Source: Arthrobacter woluwensis
GTDB taxonomy: Bacteria > Actinomycetota > Actinomycetes > Actinomycetales > Micrococcaceae
Reading direction: 5' to 3'
Length of the DNA: 64,000 bases
Assembly: GCF_030816155.1 (NCBI RefSeq)
Contig: NZ_JAUSXR010000001.1
Location: 1,674,001-1,738,000, forward strand
Numbering within the stretch: position 1 is the first letter of the stretch; the number at the start of each line of letters is the position of its first letter. A program made the position numbers and the translations under genes. The notes beneath the pieces are model-generated. The model was not told the DNA's origin and searched no databases. It saw only the letters and a list, made by a program, of their open reading frames with translations. Shown piece after piece: positions 20,243 to 31,985 of the stretch.

Positions 20243-20393
20243 GTACGGCCGCCCGGGCGCCGGCTCATCCTGCCCGGCCTCCCTCAGGACCGGAGAGGCC
20301 CGTGGGAGCGCCTACGGAAAGAGTGCGCGGGAGGCGCCTTCCACGGGACCGGGCCGAGATGAAATGCCCAGGGAAAGGTGCCAAGCTAGTGTC

Positions 20394-20876
20394 ATGCCCT
20401 CCACGAACACCGGTCCGGCCATGCCCTCGGACGCCTCCACCACCCCTGCGCTCTTCAGCGAGCGGCTCTGGCCCGGGCCCGGCGCCTGGATCATCGTGGC
20501 GGTCCTGTCCCTCGCCGGGATCCTCGTCCTCGCACCGATCGGGATCGGGTACGGCATCGCCGCGGCGGTCGTGATCTTCCTCCTCGTGGGCGGCGCGCTG
20601 TACCTGAACACCCCGCGCATCGAGGTGACGGCCACCGAGTTCCGCGCGGGCAAGGCCGTGATCGATCGCGCCTTCCTCGGCGACGTACAGGCCTTCAGCC
20701 GGGACGAGGCCTTCCAGGAGCGTGGGCCCCGGCTCAACGGTCTCGCCTTCCTCTGCATCCGCGGCTGGGTGGACCCGGTGGTCCGGGTCGAGATCACCGA
20801 CCCCGAGGACGAGACACCGTACTGGCTCGTCTCCTCGCGCCGCCCCCAGCAGCTCGTCGCCGCGCTGTCCTCCTGA
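20394..20876 (+). CDS. DUF3093 membrane protein
   Basis: A 160-residue DUF3093 protein with two transmembrane segments (about residues 35-75, WIIVAVLSLAGILVLAPIG and the following helix) and a cytoplasmic domain with the conserved FLCIRGWVDPVVRVEITD and PYWLVSSRRP. Function unknown; conserved next to dut in actinobacteria. The ATG at 20394 has no convincing ribosome site; an in-frame ATG at 20364 would add ten residues. It is divergent from dut and followed by a strong hairpin. Confidence 0.85.
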   Translation: MPSTNTGPAMPSDASTTPALFSERLWPGPGAWIIVAVLSLAGILVLAPIGIGYGIAAAVVIFLLVGGALYLNTPRIEVTATEFRAGKAVIDRAFLGDVQAFSRDEAFQERGPRLNGLAFLCIRGWVDPVVRVEITDPEDETPYWLVSSRRPQQLVAALSS

Positions 20877-20960
20877 AGGGTGACTTCTGACCGCTGGTGT
20901 CCTGAACGCTGACTTCCTGATTCGGGCGGGATCCGCATGCGGTCCGCCGCACACCCCCGT

Positions 20961-21004
20961 CAACGGCGAAGGGCCGGTGCCTGTGCACCGGCCCTTCGCC
21001 GTTG
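20961..21004. terminator. perfect 20-bp bidirectional hairpin terminator
   Basis: Bases 20961-20980 and 20985-21004 are exact reverse complements with a CTGT loop, between the convergent DUF3093 and DUF4193 genes. Confidence 0.87.
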
Positions 21005-21063
21005 GTGAGAATTCCAGCGCCCGTCTGCCGGGCGCCGTCGTACTGTTTGTCGCCTTCTGGGTG

Positions 21064-21366
21064 TCAGCCTTCGCAGTCGACGCAGTACGCCAGACCGTCC
21101 TTTTCGCGGGCGATCTGGGAGCGATGCCGCACCAGGAAACAGGACGCGCAGGTGAACTCGTCCGACTGCTCCGGAAGGACGGTGACCTGGAGTTCTTCGT
21201 GGGACAGATCCGCCCCGGGCAATTCGAAGGAATCGGCGAGGTCCGCCTCATCCTCGTCCACCACGGCAGAGGTGCCGTCCGCACGGTGCGTGGTCTTCAA
21301 GGCTTCCAGGGACTCGTTCGCCCGGTCTTCCTCGGTCTTGCGGGGCGCATCGTAATCGGTGGCCAT
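21064..21366 (-). CDS. DUF4193 family protein
   Basis: A 100-residue DUF4193 protein beginning MATDYDAPRKTE, with an acidic middle (VVDEDEADLADSFELPG) and a C-terminal pair of Cys pairs (CASC and CVDC) that probably bind zinc. The ATG at 21366 has AAGGGGG upstream. Function unknown. It is divergent from sepH, as I recall from other actinobacteria. The long ATG-ATG gap of about 250 bp must hold both promoters, but no clear boxes were seen. Confidence 0.88.
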   Translation of the reverse strand: MATDYDAPRKTEEDRANESLEALKTTHRADGTSAVVDEDEADLADSFELPGADLSHEELQVTVLPEQSDEFTCASCFLVRHRSQIAREKDGLAYCVDCEG

Positions 21367-21613
21367 GTGGTGTTGTTTCCCCCTTATGAGAAATCGGGAA
21401 GCCACCCTCGAGTGGCCAGGAACTACAGCGTCAACGTCGAGAGGGCGAATTTTGTGCCCGAGCCGAGGCACGCGCCCGATTCTGGCGGAGATCCGGCCTT
21501 AAAGCCAGTCAATACGGGGGAAATTTCGCGGCACGCCCTCCAAGCTGACCCCGATGCCGGTCCGGAGATGGCAGAGTTTCGATTGACGGCAACGCACACA
21601 TGGAGGTATCAGG

Positions 21614-22969
21614 ATGCAGGAGCTGCGGCTTCTCGGAGTTCACGACGACGGTGATCGCCTCTTGCTCAGCGACTCCAGCGGAGAACGTTACGAGCTTCCT
21701 CTCGATGAGGCGCTGCGCCGCGCCATCGCCCGCGCGGCCGCCCGGCCCAGCGCCCGGAACGGTTCCGCCCCCGCCCTCAGCCCCCGCGACATCCAGGCCC
21801 GTATCCGGGCCGGCGCCACCGCGGCCGAGGTCGCCGAGGAATCCGGCCTGCCCCTGGCCAGCGTGGAACGCTACGAAGGCCCCGTGCTGGCCGAACGCGC
21901 CCATGTGGCGGACCAGGCTCGCGGTGTGGAGGTCCCCGGCCACCTCGACGACGGCGAGGGCTACCGCAGCGCCTTCGGCCAGGACCGCGCGTTCCTGGGC
22001 GAGATGGTCGAGCACCGTCTCAAGCAGCTCGGCGTCTCCGTGGACGGCCTGAGCTGGGATTCCAAGAAGGTGGCGCACGGCCTGTGGGAGGTCACGGCCG
22101 ACTTCGACATCCCGGAATCGCTCGGAGGTCAGCTCGGCGAGGAGCCTCCAGCCCGCTGGACTTACTCCCCGCTCACCAAGACCCTGCAGAACGCCAATCG
22201 CTGGGCACAGCACCTCAGTGAGCTCGAACCCCTGCCGCTCCACGTGGACAGCCCGTGGGGCAGCCGCCGCCTCTCCGCCGTCCGGGATCACCCGTTCGAT
22301 GTGGAGGCCGACGCCGTCGAGCAGCCTGCGCCCGAGGATCTCCTGAGCGACTCTGAAAGCCTGGTCGACCTCCTGAACTCCCGCCGCGGTCAGCGCCTCG
22401 GAGTGGATGAGGACAGCGACGACACGCTCGCCCTTCTGCTCTCCCAGGGCATCCCCGCCGCGCATCCCCGCCCCTCCGAGGTGGACGAGGACGAAGACGA
22501 CACACCGGCCGCTGAGGCTCCCCGTCTGCGCCTGGCCCTGCCGGAAGAGGACGACACCGACGACGACGGCATCTCGCTGTCCGAGGGCGTGAGCACCCAC
22601 ACCCGCGAGATCCGCGTGGTGCCCCCGGCGGACCGGAATGCCCGGAAGGGCAGCCCGAGCCTGGCCGATGAGATCTTCGCCAACGCCACGGAGGAGGAAG
22701 CCGAAGCCGGCGAACGCACTCCCCTGCGGCAGCGTTCGGTCCTGCGCGGTGCGAGCTTCCATAAGGATCCCGAGGACTTCGCGCGGGCCGAGGCGGAACG
22801 CCGTCAGCGGGAAGAGGATGCCCGCCGCGAGGACGAGGCCCAGAAGGGCGCGCGCTCCGCGAAGGACGACTCCACCGACTCGGAGAACAAGACCCCGGAG
22901 AAGCCGGCGAAGCGGCGCAGCGTCCCCAGCTGGGACGAGATCGTCTTCGGGACCAAGGGCGACAGCTGA
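21614..22969 (+). CDS. sepH: septation protein SepH
   Basis: SepH is an actinobacterial FtsZ-binding protein that promotes Z-ring assembly. The 451-residue protein has the DUF3071 N-terminal domain (MQELRLLGVHDDGDRLLL), the helix-turn-helix-like segment DIQARIRAGATAAEVAEESG near residues 56-75 that is needed for FtsZ binding in Streptomyces, and a long acidic, low-complexity C-terminal tail. The ATG has GGAGGT six bases upstream. It lies divergent from the DUF4193 gene. Confidence 0.93.
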   Translation: MQELRLLGVHDDGDRLLLSDSSGERYELPLDEALRRAIARAAARPSARNGSAPALSPRDIQARIRAGATAAEVAEESGLPLASVERYEGPVLAERAHVADQARGVEVPGHLDDGEGYRSAFGQDRAFLGEMVEHRLKQLGVSVDGLSWDSKKVAHGLWEVTADFDIPESLGGQLGEEPPARWTYSPLTKTLQNANRWAQHLSELEPLPLHVDSPWGSRRLSAVRDHPFDVEADAVEQPAPEDLLSDSESLVDLLNSRRGQRLGVDEDSDDTLALLLSQGIPAAHPRPSEVDEDEDDTPAAEAPRLRLALPEEDDTDDDGISLSEGVSTHTREIRVVPPADRNARKGSPSLADEIFANATEEEAEAGERTPLRQRSVLRGASFHKDPEDFARAEAERRQREEDARREDEAQKGARSAKDDSTDSENKTPEKPAKRRSVPSWDEIVFGTKGDS

Positions 22970-22990
22970 CGGCTGGTCACCAACCGGCTG

Positions 22991-23026
22991 CTGCTCTCGG
23001 CTGACCGCGTCAGCCCATCAGAGCAG
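22991..23026. terminator. imperfect hairpin between sepH and phosphodiesterase gene
   Basis: CTGCTCT pairs with AGAGCAG and an inner GGCTGAC-CGC-GTCAGCC pairs perfectly, separated by an asymmetric internal loop. It lies between two convergent genes. Confidence 0.5.
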
Positions 23027-23030
23027 CCCG

Positions 23031-24236
23031 TCAGGACCGCCGTCGTCCGGTCCCGCCGCGGCTCCCGGCCTTCGGGCCGTTCGCCAGGAAACTGAGCAGG
23101 GGCACTTCCCGTTCGGCCCTGGTCAGCGAGCCGTGCTGACCGATCATCTCCATGGCCTCGGGCCGCACCCTGCGGAGATCGAAGAACGCCACCTGCTCGC
23201 GAGCCAGGATCAGCACGTCACCGATCCTCGGCAGCACCTCGTCCCGGACGGTGCCGAAGTAGCCGTCACGAACGGCCTGTTCCTTCTCGAGCACCCAGAT
23301 GCGGTCACCGAAGCGTGACTCCCACGCCTCCCGCAGGACCGCGGGATCCCGGCCCTCCTCCAGGTGCAGATGCAGCATCCGTGGTTCGCCGGCGGTGTAC
23401 TTCACGCCGTCGATGAGTTCCGGCACGGCCGAGAAGTCGATACGGCCACTCCTCGGCACATCCACCATGCCGTGATCGGCCGAGACGAGGACACGCGTGT
23501 CCAGGGGGAGCCGGGCGGCGAGCTGCCGGAGGGTGAAGTCCACCTCCTCAAGCGCGGCCAGGAACTCCGGGGAGTCCACGCCGTGCTTGTGCCCCGCCTT
23601 GTCCACGTCGTTGAGGTAGAAGTACACCAGGCCCGGCTTCTGGAGGATGTCGACGGCCGCGCCGATCCGGCCTGCCAGCGTGCCCGAGCCATGGAACTCG
23701 GTCCCGCGCAGGGCGGCGGTGGTCATGGCTGAGGACGCGAAGCGCGGGATGCTGACCGTGTGCACCGGCACCTCAGCGGACGCTTGCTCGAACACGGTGG
23801 GCAGCGGCTGCCAGCGCTCGGGGTCGACCCGCGCGTCCCAGTTGCCGAGCTGGTTGACGACCTTGCCCTGCTCCGGGTCCAGCACGTCGTAGCCGACCAT
23901 GCCGTGCTGCCCGGGAGCCGCACCCGTGCCGAGGCTGGCGAGGGAGCTGGCCGTCGTGGTGGGGAATGCCGCGTCCAGGCGCACGGGGAGGCCGGAGTCG
24001 CCGCCGGCCTGGACCAGCGACCTCATGAACGGCACGTGAGCCGCGTAGCGTTTGAGCACCTGGGCGCCCATCCCGTCCACCAGAACGAGGCATACGCGGC
24101 TCGCGGCGGGGATCTTCAGGGCGTTGGGCAGCGTGGTGGCACCTGCCGCGGAAGCAGCGCTGCTGAGAAGTTCGGCGATGCTGCGGCGGCCGTACGCCGG
24201 GGCCTGGGGCGGCGCCGTCGTCGTCGCGTCCGTCAC
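23031..24236 (-). CDS. alkaline phosphatase family / nucleotide pyrophosphatase-phosphodiesterase
   Basis: A 401-residue protein of the type I phosphodiesterase/nucleotide pyrophosphatase family. Metal and nucleophile sites are visible: VLVDGMGAQVLKRYA, the Thr nucleophile in FPTTTASSLASLGTG, the HKHG and NDVDKAGH segment, and SADHGMVDVP. No signal peptide, so probably cytoplasmic, unlike secreted family members. The GTG at 24236 overlaps the stop of the upstream DUF5998 gene (GTGA), so the two are coupled. Substrate unknown. Confidence 0.88.
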   Translation of the reverse strand: MTDATTTAPPQAPAYGRRSIAELLSSAASAAGATTLPNALKIPAASRVCLVLVDGMGAQVLKRYAAHVPFMRSLVQAGGDSGLPVRLDAAFPTTTASSLASLGTGAAPGQHGMVGYDVLDPEQGKVVNQLGNWDARVDPERWQPLPTVFEQASAEVPVHTVSIPRFASSAMTTAALRGTEFHGSGTLAGRIGAAVDILQKPGLVYFYLNDVDKAGHKHGVDSPEFLAALEEVDFTLRQLAARLPLDTRVLVSADHGMVDVPRSGRIDFSAVPELIDGVKYTAGEPRMLHLHLEEGRDPAVLREAWESRFGDRIWVLEKEQAVRDGYFGTVRDEVLPRIGDVLILAREQVAFFDLRRVRPEAMEMIGQHGSLTRAEREVPLLSFLANGPKAGSRGGTGRRRS

Positions 24237-24967
24237 TGGCGGTGGCTGCTGCGCGAACCGAGGCGACCCGAGAGCGCCGCCAGGCCGCGGGCCGGCTTCC
24301 GGACCGGCGCGTGCGGCGCGGACTCGCCCCGCAGGGCCGGGGCCGTCTGAGTTTCGGGGAGGTCGCCGACCCGCTGGCCGGTGCTCGCAGAGCGCAGGGA
24401 ATGAGCGAAGTTGCGGGCCTGCTTGAGCGACTTGGGGCCATCGGCCTCGGCGCTGACGCGCAGCACGATGTCCTCGGCGCTGCTGGTGCCGTTCAGCCCG
24501 TGATCGGCCTCGCACTGGGGATCGCCGCACGTGGCGGGCATGAGGTCGAGGCGGCGTCCGCCGGACCAGGCGATGGACAGGGTCAGCTCACGCGGCTGTT
24601 CCTTGCCGCTGTACTCCTGAGGCTGGGCGTACACGAAGCCGAGCACCACGCTGCGGATCTGGTGCAGCGGCACGGTCTCCGTGGAGACCTGGGCCATGAC
24701 CTGCTCACCCTTGTCATCGAGCTGGTGATCGTCCACGTGGACCACCACCAGGACGTCATGGGTGAGCACGAGCGCCGTGACATGACGGCGCACCTCGGCA
24801 CGGTCGAAATGGGTCTCCAGGTGCACCAGCTGCTGCAGCGGGACCTGTCCGTCCAAGGCGTCCTGGATGACGTCCATGACCAGTCGCGGATAGAAACCCG
24901 CCCGGTCCACGGAGGCCCGGAGATCACTCATGGGATGTGCTTTTGAGGCGCTGCTGGGCTGGCTCAT
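24233..24967 (-). CDS. DUF5998 family protein
   Basis: A protein of 244 residues of the DUF5998 family: DLRASVDRAGFYPRLVMDV, then THFDRAEVRRHVTALVLT and LVVVHVDDHQLD. A CGDPQCEADHG segment near residue 150 is a possible metal site. The start is uncertain: ATG at 24967 is chosen, with in-frame ATGs at 24976 and 24931. Function unknown. It is coupled by a 4-bp overlap to the phosphodiesterase gene. Confidence 0.82.
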   Translation of the reverse strand: MSQPSSASKAHPMSDLRASVDRAGFYPRLVMDVIQDALDGQVPLQQLVHLETHFDRAEVRRHVTALVLTHDVLVVVHVDDHQLDDKGEQVMAQVSTETVPLHQIRSVVLGFVYAQPQEYSGKEQPRELTLSIAWSGGRRLDLMPATCGDPQCEADHGLNGTSSAEDIVLRVSAEADGPKSLKQARNFAHSLRSASTGQRVGDLPETQTAPALRGESAPHAPVRKPARGLAALSGRLGSRSSHRQ

Positions 24968-25016
24968 GGGATCCATTTTCCCATGATCCGGCCGGTCCAC
25001 GCGAATGCATCCCCGC

Positions 25017-25048
25017 GCGACGGCGACCGGGCCGCCGCCCGCCGTCGC
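25017..25048 (-). terminator. hairpin directly after the Pat-like gene
   Basis: GCGACGGCG (25017-25025) and CGCCGTCGC (25040-25048) pair perfectly over a 14-nt GC-rich loop, touching the stop codon of the minus-strand gene. Confidence 0.6.
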
Positions 25049-27766
25049 TCACTGGTTGCGCAGGGCCCTCCGCGCACTGTCGGTGCGCTGCGCCGCGTTG
25101 GCGATGTGCACGGTGGCCGAGAGCACATTGAGCCCGTCCTGCCCGACCAGCACCGGGGTGAACTCCAGGAGGGCGATCTCCGGGTGGTTGTCCTTCAGCT
25201 CGGCGACGCGGTGGAGCAGCCCGGCCAGCGCCTCGACGTCCATCGCGGGCAGGCCCTCATAACCGGTCAGTTTCACCGACGCCTTGGGGGCGTGCACGAA
25301 GTCCCGTGCCTCCTCGTCGCTGAGCGGCGGGACCCGGTAAGCCCAGTCGTCCAGGAGTTTGACCGCGTCTCCTGCCAGACCGTACGCCACCACGGGGCCC
25401 AGCAGCGGGTCTTCGATCGCCCGCACGGTGCAGGCCTGGCCCACCCCCGCCATCGACTGCACTTCCAGGTCCGTGGCGCCGTACACGGCCAGCACCTCCT
25501 TCATCTGCTCGATGTTCCGGGCCAACGACTCCCGATCCTGGATGTTGAGACGGACGCCCCCGAGATCCAGACGGTGCCGCAGTGCCGGACTGAGGGTCTT
25601 CAGCGCGACGGGCCAGCCGAGCTCCTCGGCCGCCTCCTGCGCCTCCGCCACGGTGCTGAACGGCCGGGACGGGAGGACCTGGATCCCGTAGCAGCCCAGC
25701 AGCGACTCCAGCCGGTCCTGGTCGAGGGCGACGAGCTGTGGTCCGTGAACGGGCCGCAGCCATTCCGCCAGGAGCGCCGAGGCCTGCTCCCGCGGCTCCC
25801 GGCAGTTCGCGTCGCCCGTCATGTCGGGGGCCGCTTCGGCGGACAGTTCGCGATCCCTCCAGCGCACATAGCCCGCGACGGCGGCCAGCGCGGCGAGTGC
25901 CGCCCCGGGGCTTTCGAAAGCGGGCAGACCGCGCTGGCCGTCCGGTGTGCCGCCGAGCACACCGCTCTCCCGCTGGGCGGGGTCGAAGTTCCCCGGGAAG
26001 ACCGCCACGAGGGGCTTCTCCCCCTCCCGGGCGAGGGACGCCAGGCAGTCCACGAGCGCGTTATGATCGAGCCCGAGCGACGGCAGCACCGTCACCACGA
26101 CGCTGTCCACCGAGGCGTCCTCCTGGAGCGTCACGACCTCGCGCCGCAACCGGCCCAGCGCGGCGGACTGGCCACCGTCGAGGGCGAGGGCGCCGTGCAC
26201 GGCGGAAATGCTCAGGCCGTGCCCTTCCGCGGTGTCGGCCACGATCCGGGCCAGGTTCAGCGAATTGGAGAGGATGCCCACCCGTCCGCCCCGCGGAAGA
26301 GGCTGCGCCTCCACGAGCTGCGCGACATCCAGGAGTTCCTCCATGGTCCCCACCCGGATGACGCCGGCCTGCCGCAGCATGGCGTCCAGCGCACGCGCCG
26401 GGGCCTGCGTGGTCCGGACCGCGTGACCGGGCGGCAGGCGGAGTCCGATGGTCTCCGGCTTCGCGACGATCACCGGTTTGCTCCGGGCCAGTCGGCGCGC
26501 GATCCGGGAGAACTTGCGGGGATTGCCGAAGGACTCCAGGAACAGCCCCACGGCCCGCGTGCGTGCATCGTCCTCCCAGTACTGCATGACGTCGTTGCCG
26601 GAGACGTCGGCGCGGTTGCCCGCGGAGACGAAACTCGAGATGCCGACCGCTCGCCGCTGAGCCGTGGCGTACAGCGAGATCCCGACGGCGGCGGACTGGC
26701 TGAACAGCCCGAGCCCACCCGGCGCCGGCATCCCCGGCGCCATGGAGACGTTCAGGGCCACGGCGGGATCGCTGTTGATGAGCCCCAGGGACGCCGGACC
26801 GATCACGCGCATGCCGGCGGCCCGGGCCTGGCGCACGATCTCGTTCTGGCGCGCGAGGCCCCGCTCGCCGTCGTCGGCGAATCCGGCCGTGATGATCAGC
26901 ACACCCCGCACCCCGGCGGCGCCGCATTCGGCCACCACGCCCGGGACTTCGTCGTAGGGCACCGCGATGACGGCCAGGTCCACGGGTCCCGGGACCTCGG
27001 TGATGCTGCCGTAGCTCAGGCCGCCGCCCACCTCCAGCGCCGACGGATTGACCGCATAGACGGTGCCGGTGAAACCGCCCTCGACCAGGTGGACCATGAT
27101 CTCGTGGCCGATCTTGCCCCAGTGCCGGCTCGCGCCGATCACCGCCACGGACGCCGGCGCCAGGAGTTCCTGCACGCTGCGGGCCTCCGCGCGGTGTTCG
27201 CGGGATTCCATCACGGCGCGGGATTTCACGGTGGGGTCGATGTCGAAGCCGACCAGGATCACCCCGTCCTCGAGCTGGCGCTGCACTTCGTACCCGGCGT
27301 CGGCGAACACGCTGAGCATCTTCCGGTTCTCCGGCAGGACCTCCGCCGTGAACCTCCGGATGCCGTTCTCCAGGGCGGCTGCTGCGAGGTGTTCCAGGAG
27401 GATCGAGCCGAGCCCCCGGCCCTGGTGCCGGTCCGAGATGTTGAAGGCCACCTCCGCCTCCCGGGTGCCATCCAGGCGGTCGTACCGGGCGATGCCGACG
27501 ATCTCCCCCGCGATCGTAATCACGAGGGCGACGCGATCCCGGTGGTCCACCTCGGTGAAGCGTTTGAGCTCGGTGCGGCTGAGCTTGGCCTTGTAACTGA
27601 AGAAGCGCAGATAGATGGACGACTGCGACTGGGCCTGGTGGAAGGCCTGCACCGCCTCGGCGTCGGAGGGGGCGATGGGCCGGATGTGACCGGTGCCTCC
27701 GTCCCGCAGCACGACATCGGCCTCCCAGTAGTCCGGATATCCAGCAAGTTCAGCCGCGCGCGCCAT
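25049..27766 (-). CDS. GNAT acetyltransferase fused to NDP-forming acyl-CoA synthetase-like protein (Pat-like)
   Basis: A 905-residue protein. Residues about 15-180 form a GNAT domain with the acetyl-CoA P-loop DRHQGRGLG (112-120). A CoA-binding Rossmann domain follows from about 200 ([15 protein letters not shown]), then succinyl-CoA-ligase-like domains, and an ATP-grasp domain from about 690 to the end. In enteric Pat (YfiQ) the GNAT domain is C-terminal; here it is N-terminal, as in actinobacterial types. Pat proteins acetylate lysines, for example to switch off acetyl-CoA synthetase. It is divergent from parC (67 bp). The ATG follows a TACTCT -10 box by 7 nt, suggesting a leaderless mRNA. 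Confidence 0.88.
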   Translation of the reverse strand: MARAAELAGYPDYWEADVVLRDGGTGHIRPIAPSDAEAVQAFHQAQSQSSIYLRFFSYKAKLSRTELKRFTEVDHRDRVALVITIAGEIVGIARYDRLDGTREAEVAFNISDRHQGRGLGSILLEHLAAAALENGIRRFTAEVLPENRKMLSVFADAGYEVQRQLEDGVILVGFDIDPTVKSRAVMESREHRAEARSVQELLAPASVAVIGASRHWGKIGHEIMVHLVEGGFTGTVYAVNPSALEVGGGLSYGSITEVPGPVDLAVIAVPYDEVPGVVAECGAAGVRGVLIITAGFADDGERGLARQNEIVRQARAAGMRVIGPASLGLINSDPAVALNVSMAPGMPAPGGLGLFSQSAAVGISLYATAQRRAVGISSFVSAGNRADVSGNDVMQYWEDDARTRAVGLFLESFGNPRKFSRIARRLARSKPVIVAKPETIGLRLPPGHAVRTTQAPARALDAMLRQAGVIRVGTMEELLDVAQLVEAQPLPRGGRVGILSNSLNLARIVADTAEGHGLSISAVHGALALDGGQSAALGRLRREVVTLQEDASVDSVVVTVLPSLGLDHNALVDCLASLAREGEKPLVAVFPGNFDPAQRESGVLGGTPDGQRGLPAFESPGAALAALAAVAGYVRWRDRELSAEAAPDMTGDANCREPREQASALLAEWLRPVHGPQLVALDQDRLESLLGCYGIQVLPSRPFSTVAEAQEAAEELGWPVALKTLSPALRHRLDLGGVRLNIQDRESLARNIEQMKEVLAVYGATDLEVQSMAGVGQACTVRAIEDPLLGPVVAYGLAGDAVKLLDDWAYRVPPLSDEEARDFVHAPKASVKLTGYEGLPAMDVEALAGLLHRVAELKDNHPEIALLEFTPVLVGQDGLNVLSATVHIANAAQRTDSARRALRNQ

Positions 27767-27773
27767 AAGCTTT

Positions 27774-27779
27774 AGAGTA
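27774..27779 (-). promoter_or_regulatory. -10 box of leaderless promoter (Pat-like gene)
   Basis: TACTCT on the minus strand ends 7 nt before the ATG at 27766; no ribosome binding site is visible. Confidence 0.45.
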
Positions 27780-27833
27780 GTCGTCGCGCCACCGGGGCGC
27801 GCCGCAGCACACCACGAGGTCTTTCGTAAATCC

Positions 27834-30314
<2,481 letters not shown>

Positions 30315-30340
30315 GACCGCCGGGCCAGCCCAGGCCCCCG

Positions 30341-30425
30341 GGCCAGCCGGTCGGCCGCTCAGTCAGCCGGTCGGCCAGCCCCCGGCTCCCGGATGGCTCG
30401 GCCCGCCGGCCGGTCAGCCGGCCAG
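30341..30425. repeat. short GC-rich direct repeats between parC and vanW
   Basis: CAGCCGGTCGGCC occurs at 30343-30355 and again at 30363-30375, a 20-bp period, with a degenerate third copy near 30411-30425. The tract fills the gap between two convergent genes in place of a simple terminator. A further 15-bp repeat (TTCCCCGACCGGACG) continues inside the 3' end of the vanW gene near 30441-30470. Confidence 0.55.
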
Positions 30426-31295
30426 CATCGGTGCCGGGCGTTCCCCGACCGGACGTTCCCCGACCGGACGTTCCTCGAGAATCGGCGCGGTGATCAGCGC
30501 TTCGTCGTAACAGACCAGCGCGTTGTTCTCGAGGAGTTCCTCGTGAAGCACCTCGTTGCCCGTGGCTTTATCCCGTGCCGTGCGGTAGATCCGGTTGTGC
30601 CGGTAGACTTTGCCGCCGTCGCGATGGAAGTACGCGTCCTTCTCGTGGACGTGGAACTTCTGCCCCAGCGGGCGCTCCGCCCGCAATTCGCCGCAGAGGT
30701 GCTCCTCGGTGACATAGGTGCGCAGCTGGAACGTCTGGTCCGTCGGATTGTGGAACCGGTAGTCCAGGTAGTTGAAGACGATCGACGTGCCGGTCCCGAA
30801 CGGGATCTGCCGGTTGAAGTCCGGGAACAGATCGAGGCCGCCATGGTGATGGTGCTCCGTGATCTCCAGTGGCGTGTGCAGCACCATCCAGTGGATCAGA
30901 TTCGTGAACTGACACAGTCCACCGCCTACACCCCGCGTGGCGCGGTCGTTGCTGATGGTCAGGCCTTCCTTGTATCCACGGCGTGAGCTGACCGGACCGA
31001 CCAGGGTCCAGAAGGAGAACGTCTCGCCAGGGCGGATCAGAATCCGGTCGACCTTCGGCGCCGCGAGGCCGAGACTCACGGCCTTGTTCTCCTGAAGCTC
31101 CAGCTCGACGTTGGCCAGGCGCCGGCGGATGAGCGACTTGTGGCGGTAGACCACCACCGGCAGGTCGTCCTCGACCTGTTCCCGCGCCAGACGGGCCGAC
31201 GGCGCCAGATTTCTCAGCCGGCGCACCAGCTTCTGTTTCTCCACGGAAAGCGCGTACGCGAGCGGATGGATTTCGCAGAAAAGCCTGCGTGCCAT
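30414..31295 (-). CDS. VanW family protein
   Basis: A 293-residue VanW-domain protein. The family core is clear: ILIRPGETFSFWTLVGP, RRGYKEGLTI, GGGLCQFTNLIHWMVLHTPL and the His-rich ITEHHHHGGLDLFPD. VanW is an accessory gene in some vancomycin-resistance clusters, with unknown biochemistry. Here it stands alone without van ligase genes and without a signal peptide or PepSY-like fusion, so no resistance is implied. The ATG at 31295 has a GGGGGA site upstream. The C-terminus carries a short repeat (EERPVGERPVGERP) encoded by a tandem DNA repeat. Confidence 0.88.
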   Translation of the reverse strand: MARRLFCEIHPLAYALSVEKQKLVRRLRNLAPSARLAREQVEDDLPVVVYRHKSLIRRRLANVELELQENKAVSLGLAAPKVDRILIRPGETFSFWTLVGPVSSRRGYKEGLTISNDRATRGVGGGLCQFTNLIHWMVLHTPLEITEHHHHGGLDLFPDFNRQIPFGTGTSIVFNYLDYRFHNPTDQTFQLRTYVTEEHLCGELRAERPLGQKFHVHEKDAYFHRDGGKVYRHNRIYRTARDKATGNEVLHEELLENNALVCYDEALITAPILEERPVGERPVGERPAPMLAG

Positions 31296-31454
31296 GAAGG
31301 TCCCCCAATATCGGTGATGTGAGGCATCCCCCTGATGCCCATCGCACTCTATCGCCTTCCGGCGACCGCACCACGCAGCCACCGCAGGCACCGCAGGCCG
31401 GTGTCGACGCGCGGCCGATCTGCGGGCCGGTCTGCCAGCACGATGGCGCCGAAT

Positions 31455-31460
31455 TATGCT
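31455..31460 (+). promoter_or_regulatory. -10 box of leaderless promoter (DinB-like gene)
   Basis: TATGCT ends 6 nt before the ATG at 31467, with no ribosome binding site between. Confidence 0.5.
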
Positions 31461-31466
31461 GGACCC

Positions 31467-31985
31467 ATGGCGATTGAACCGGATGTGAAGGACTGGACCT
31501 GGGTGATCGAGAGGATCTGCCCCGAATGCGGCTTCGACCCCGGGGACATCACCCCTGCGGCTGTGGCCCGGGAGATCCGAACGCATCCGGCCCGCTGGGA
31601 GGCGGTGCTGGTGCGCCCTGACGTCACCGTCAGGCCGGATGAATCCACGTGGTCTCCCCTGGAGTACGCCGCTCACGTGCGGGACGTCCTCGAACTCTTC
31701 CGGGAGCGCCTGCATCTCATGCTCGGCCGGGACGGCGTGGAATTCGCCAACTGGGACCAGGACGCCACCGCCGTGGCGAAGGAGTACCGGCAGGAGAGCC
31801 CCCGGCGCGTCGCACATCAGATCGCGGAGGAGACCGAGCTGACCGCCCGCGCTTTCGACGAGGTGCCGGAGGAACTGCTCGGACACCGCGGCGTGCGCAG
31901 CAACGGCTCCCAGTTCACGGTGGCGTCGCTGTCCAGCTACTTCCTGCACGACGTGGTGCACCACCTGCACGACGTCACGGCGTAG
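31467..31985 (+). CDS. DinB-like superfamily protein
   Basis: A 172-residue four-helix DinB-type protein. It carries CPECGFDPGDI near the N-terminus and the family stretches WSPLEYAAHVRDVLELF (metal-type His), FANWDQDATA and a C-terminal YFLHDVVHHLHDV. DinB-like proteins are often thiol-dependent (mycothiol or bacillithiol) metalloenzymes, so a mycothiol-linked role is possible but unproved. Start ATG at 31467 is chosen because of the -10 box just upstream; an in-frame ATG at 31443 is possible. The 3' end overlaps the convergent GNAT gene by 11 bp. Confidence 0.85.
   Translation: MAIEPDVKDWTWVIERICPECGFDPGDITPAAVAREIRTHPARWEAVLVRPDVTVRPDESTWSPLEYAAHVRDVLELFRERLHLMLGRDGVEFANWDQDATAVAKEYRQESPRRVAHQIAEETELTARAFDEVPEELLGHRGVRSNGSQFTVASLSSYFLHDVVHHLHDVTA

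Noticed and set aside
24983..27775. A 930-codon open frame on the plus strand
   Set aside because: It is antisense to the Pat-like gene, whose domains are clear; no recognisable protein in the antisense frame.
30414..31295. Vancomycin resistance cluster around vanW
   Set aside because: No vanH/A/X or VanS/R genes are nearby; VanW alone does not indicate resistance.
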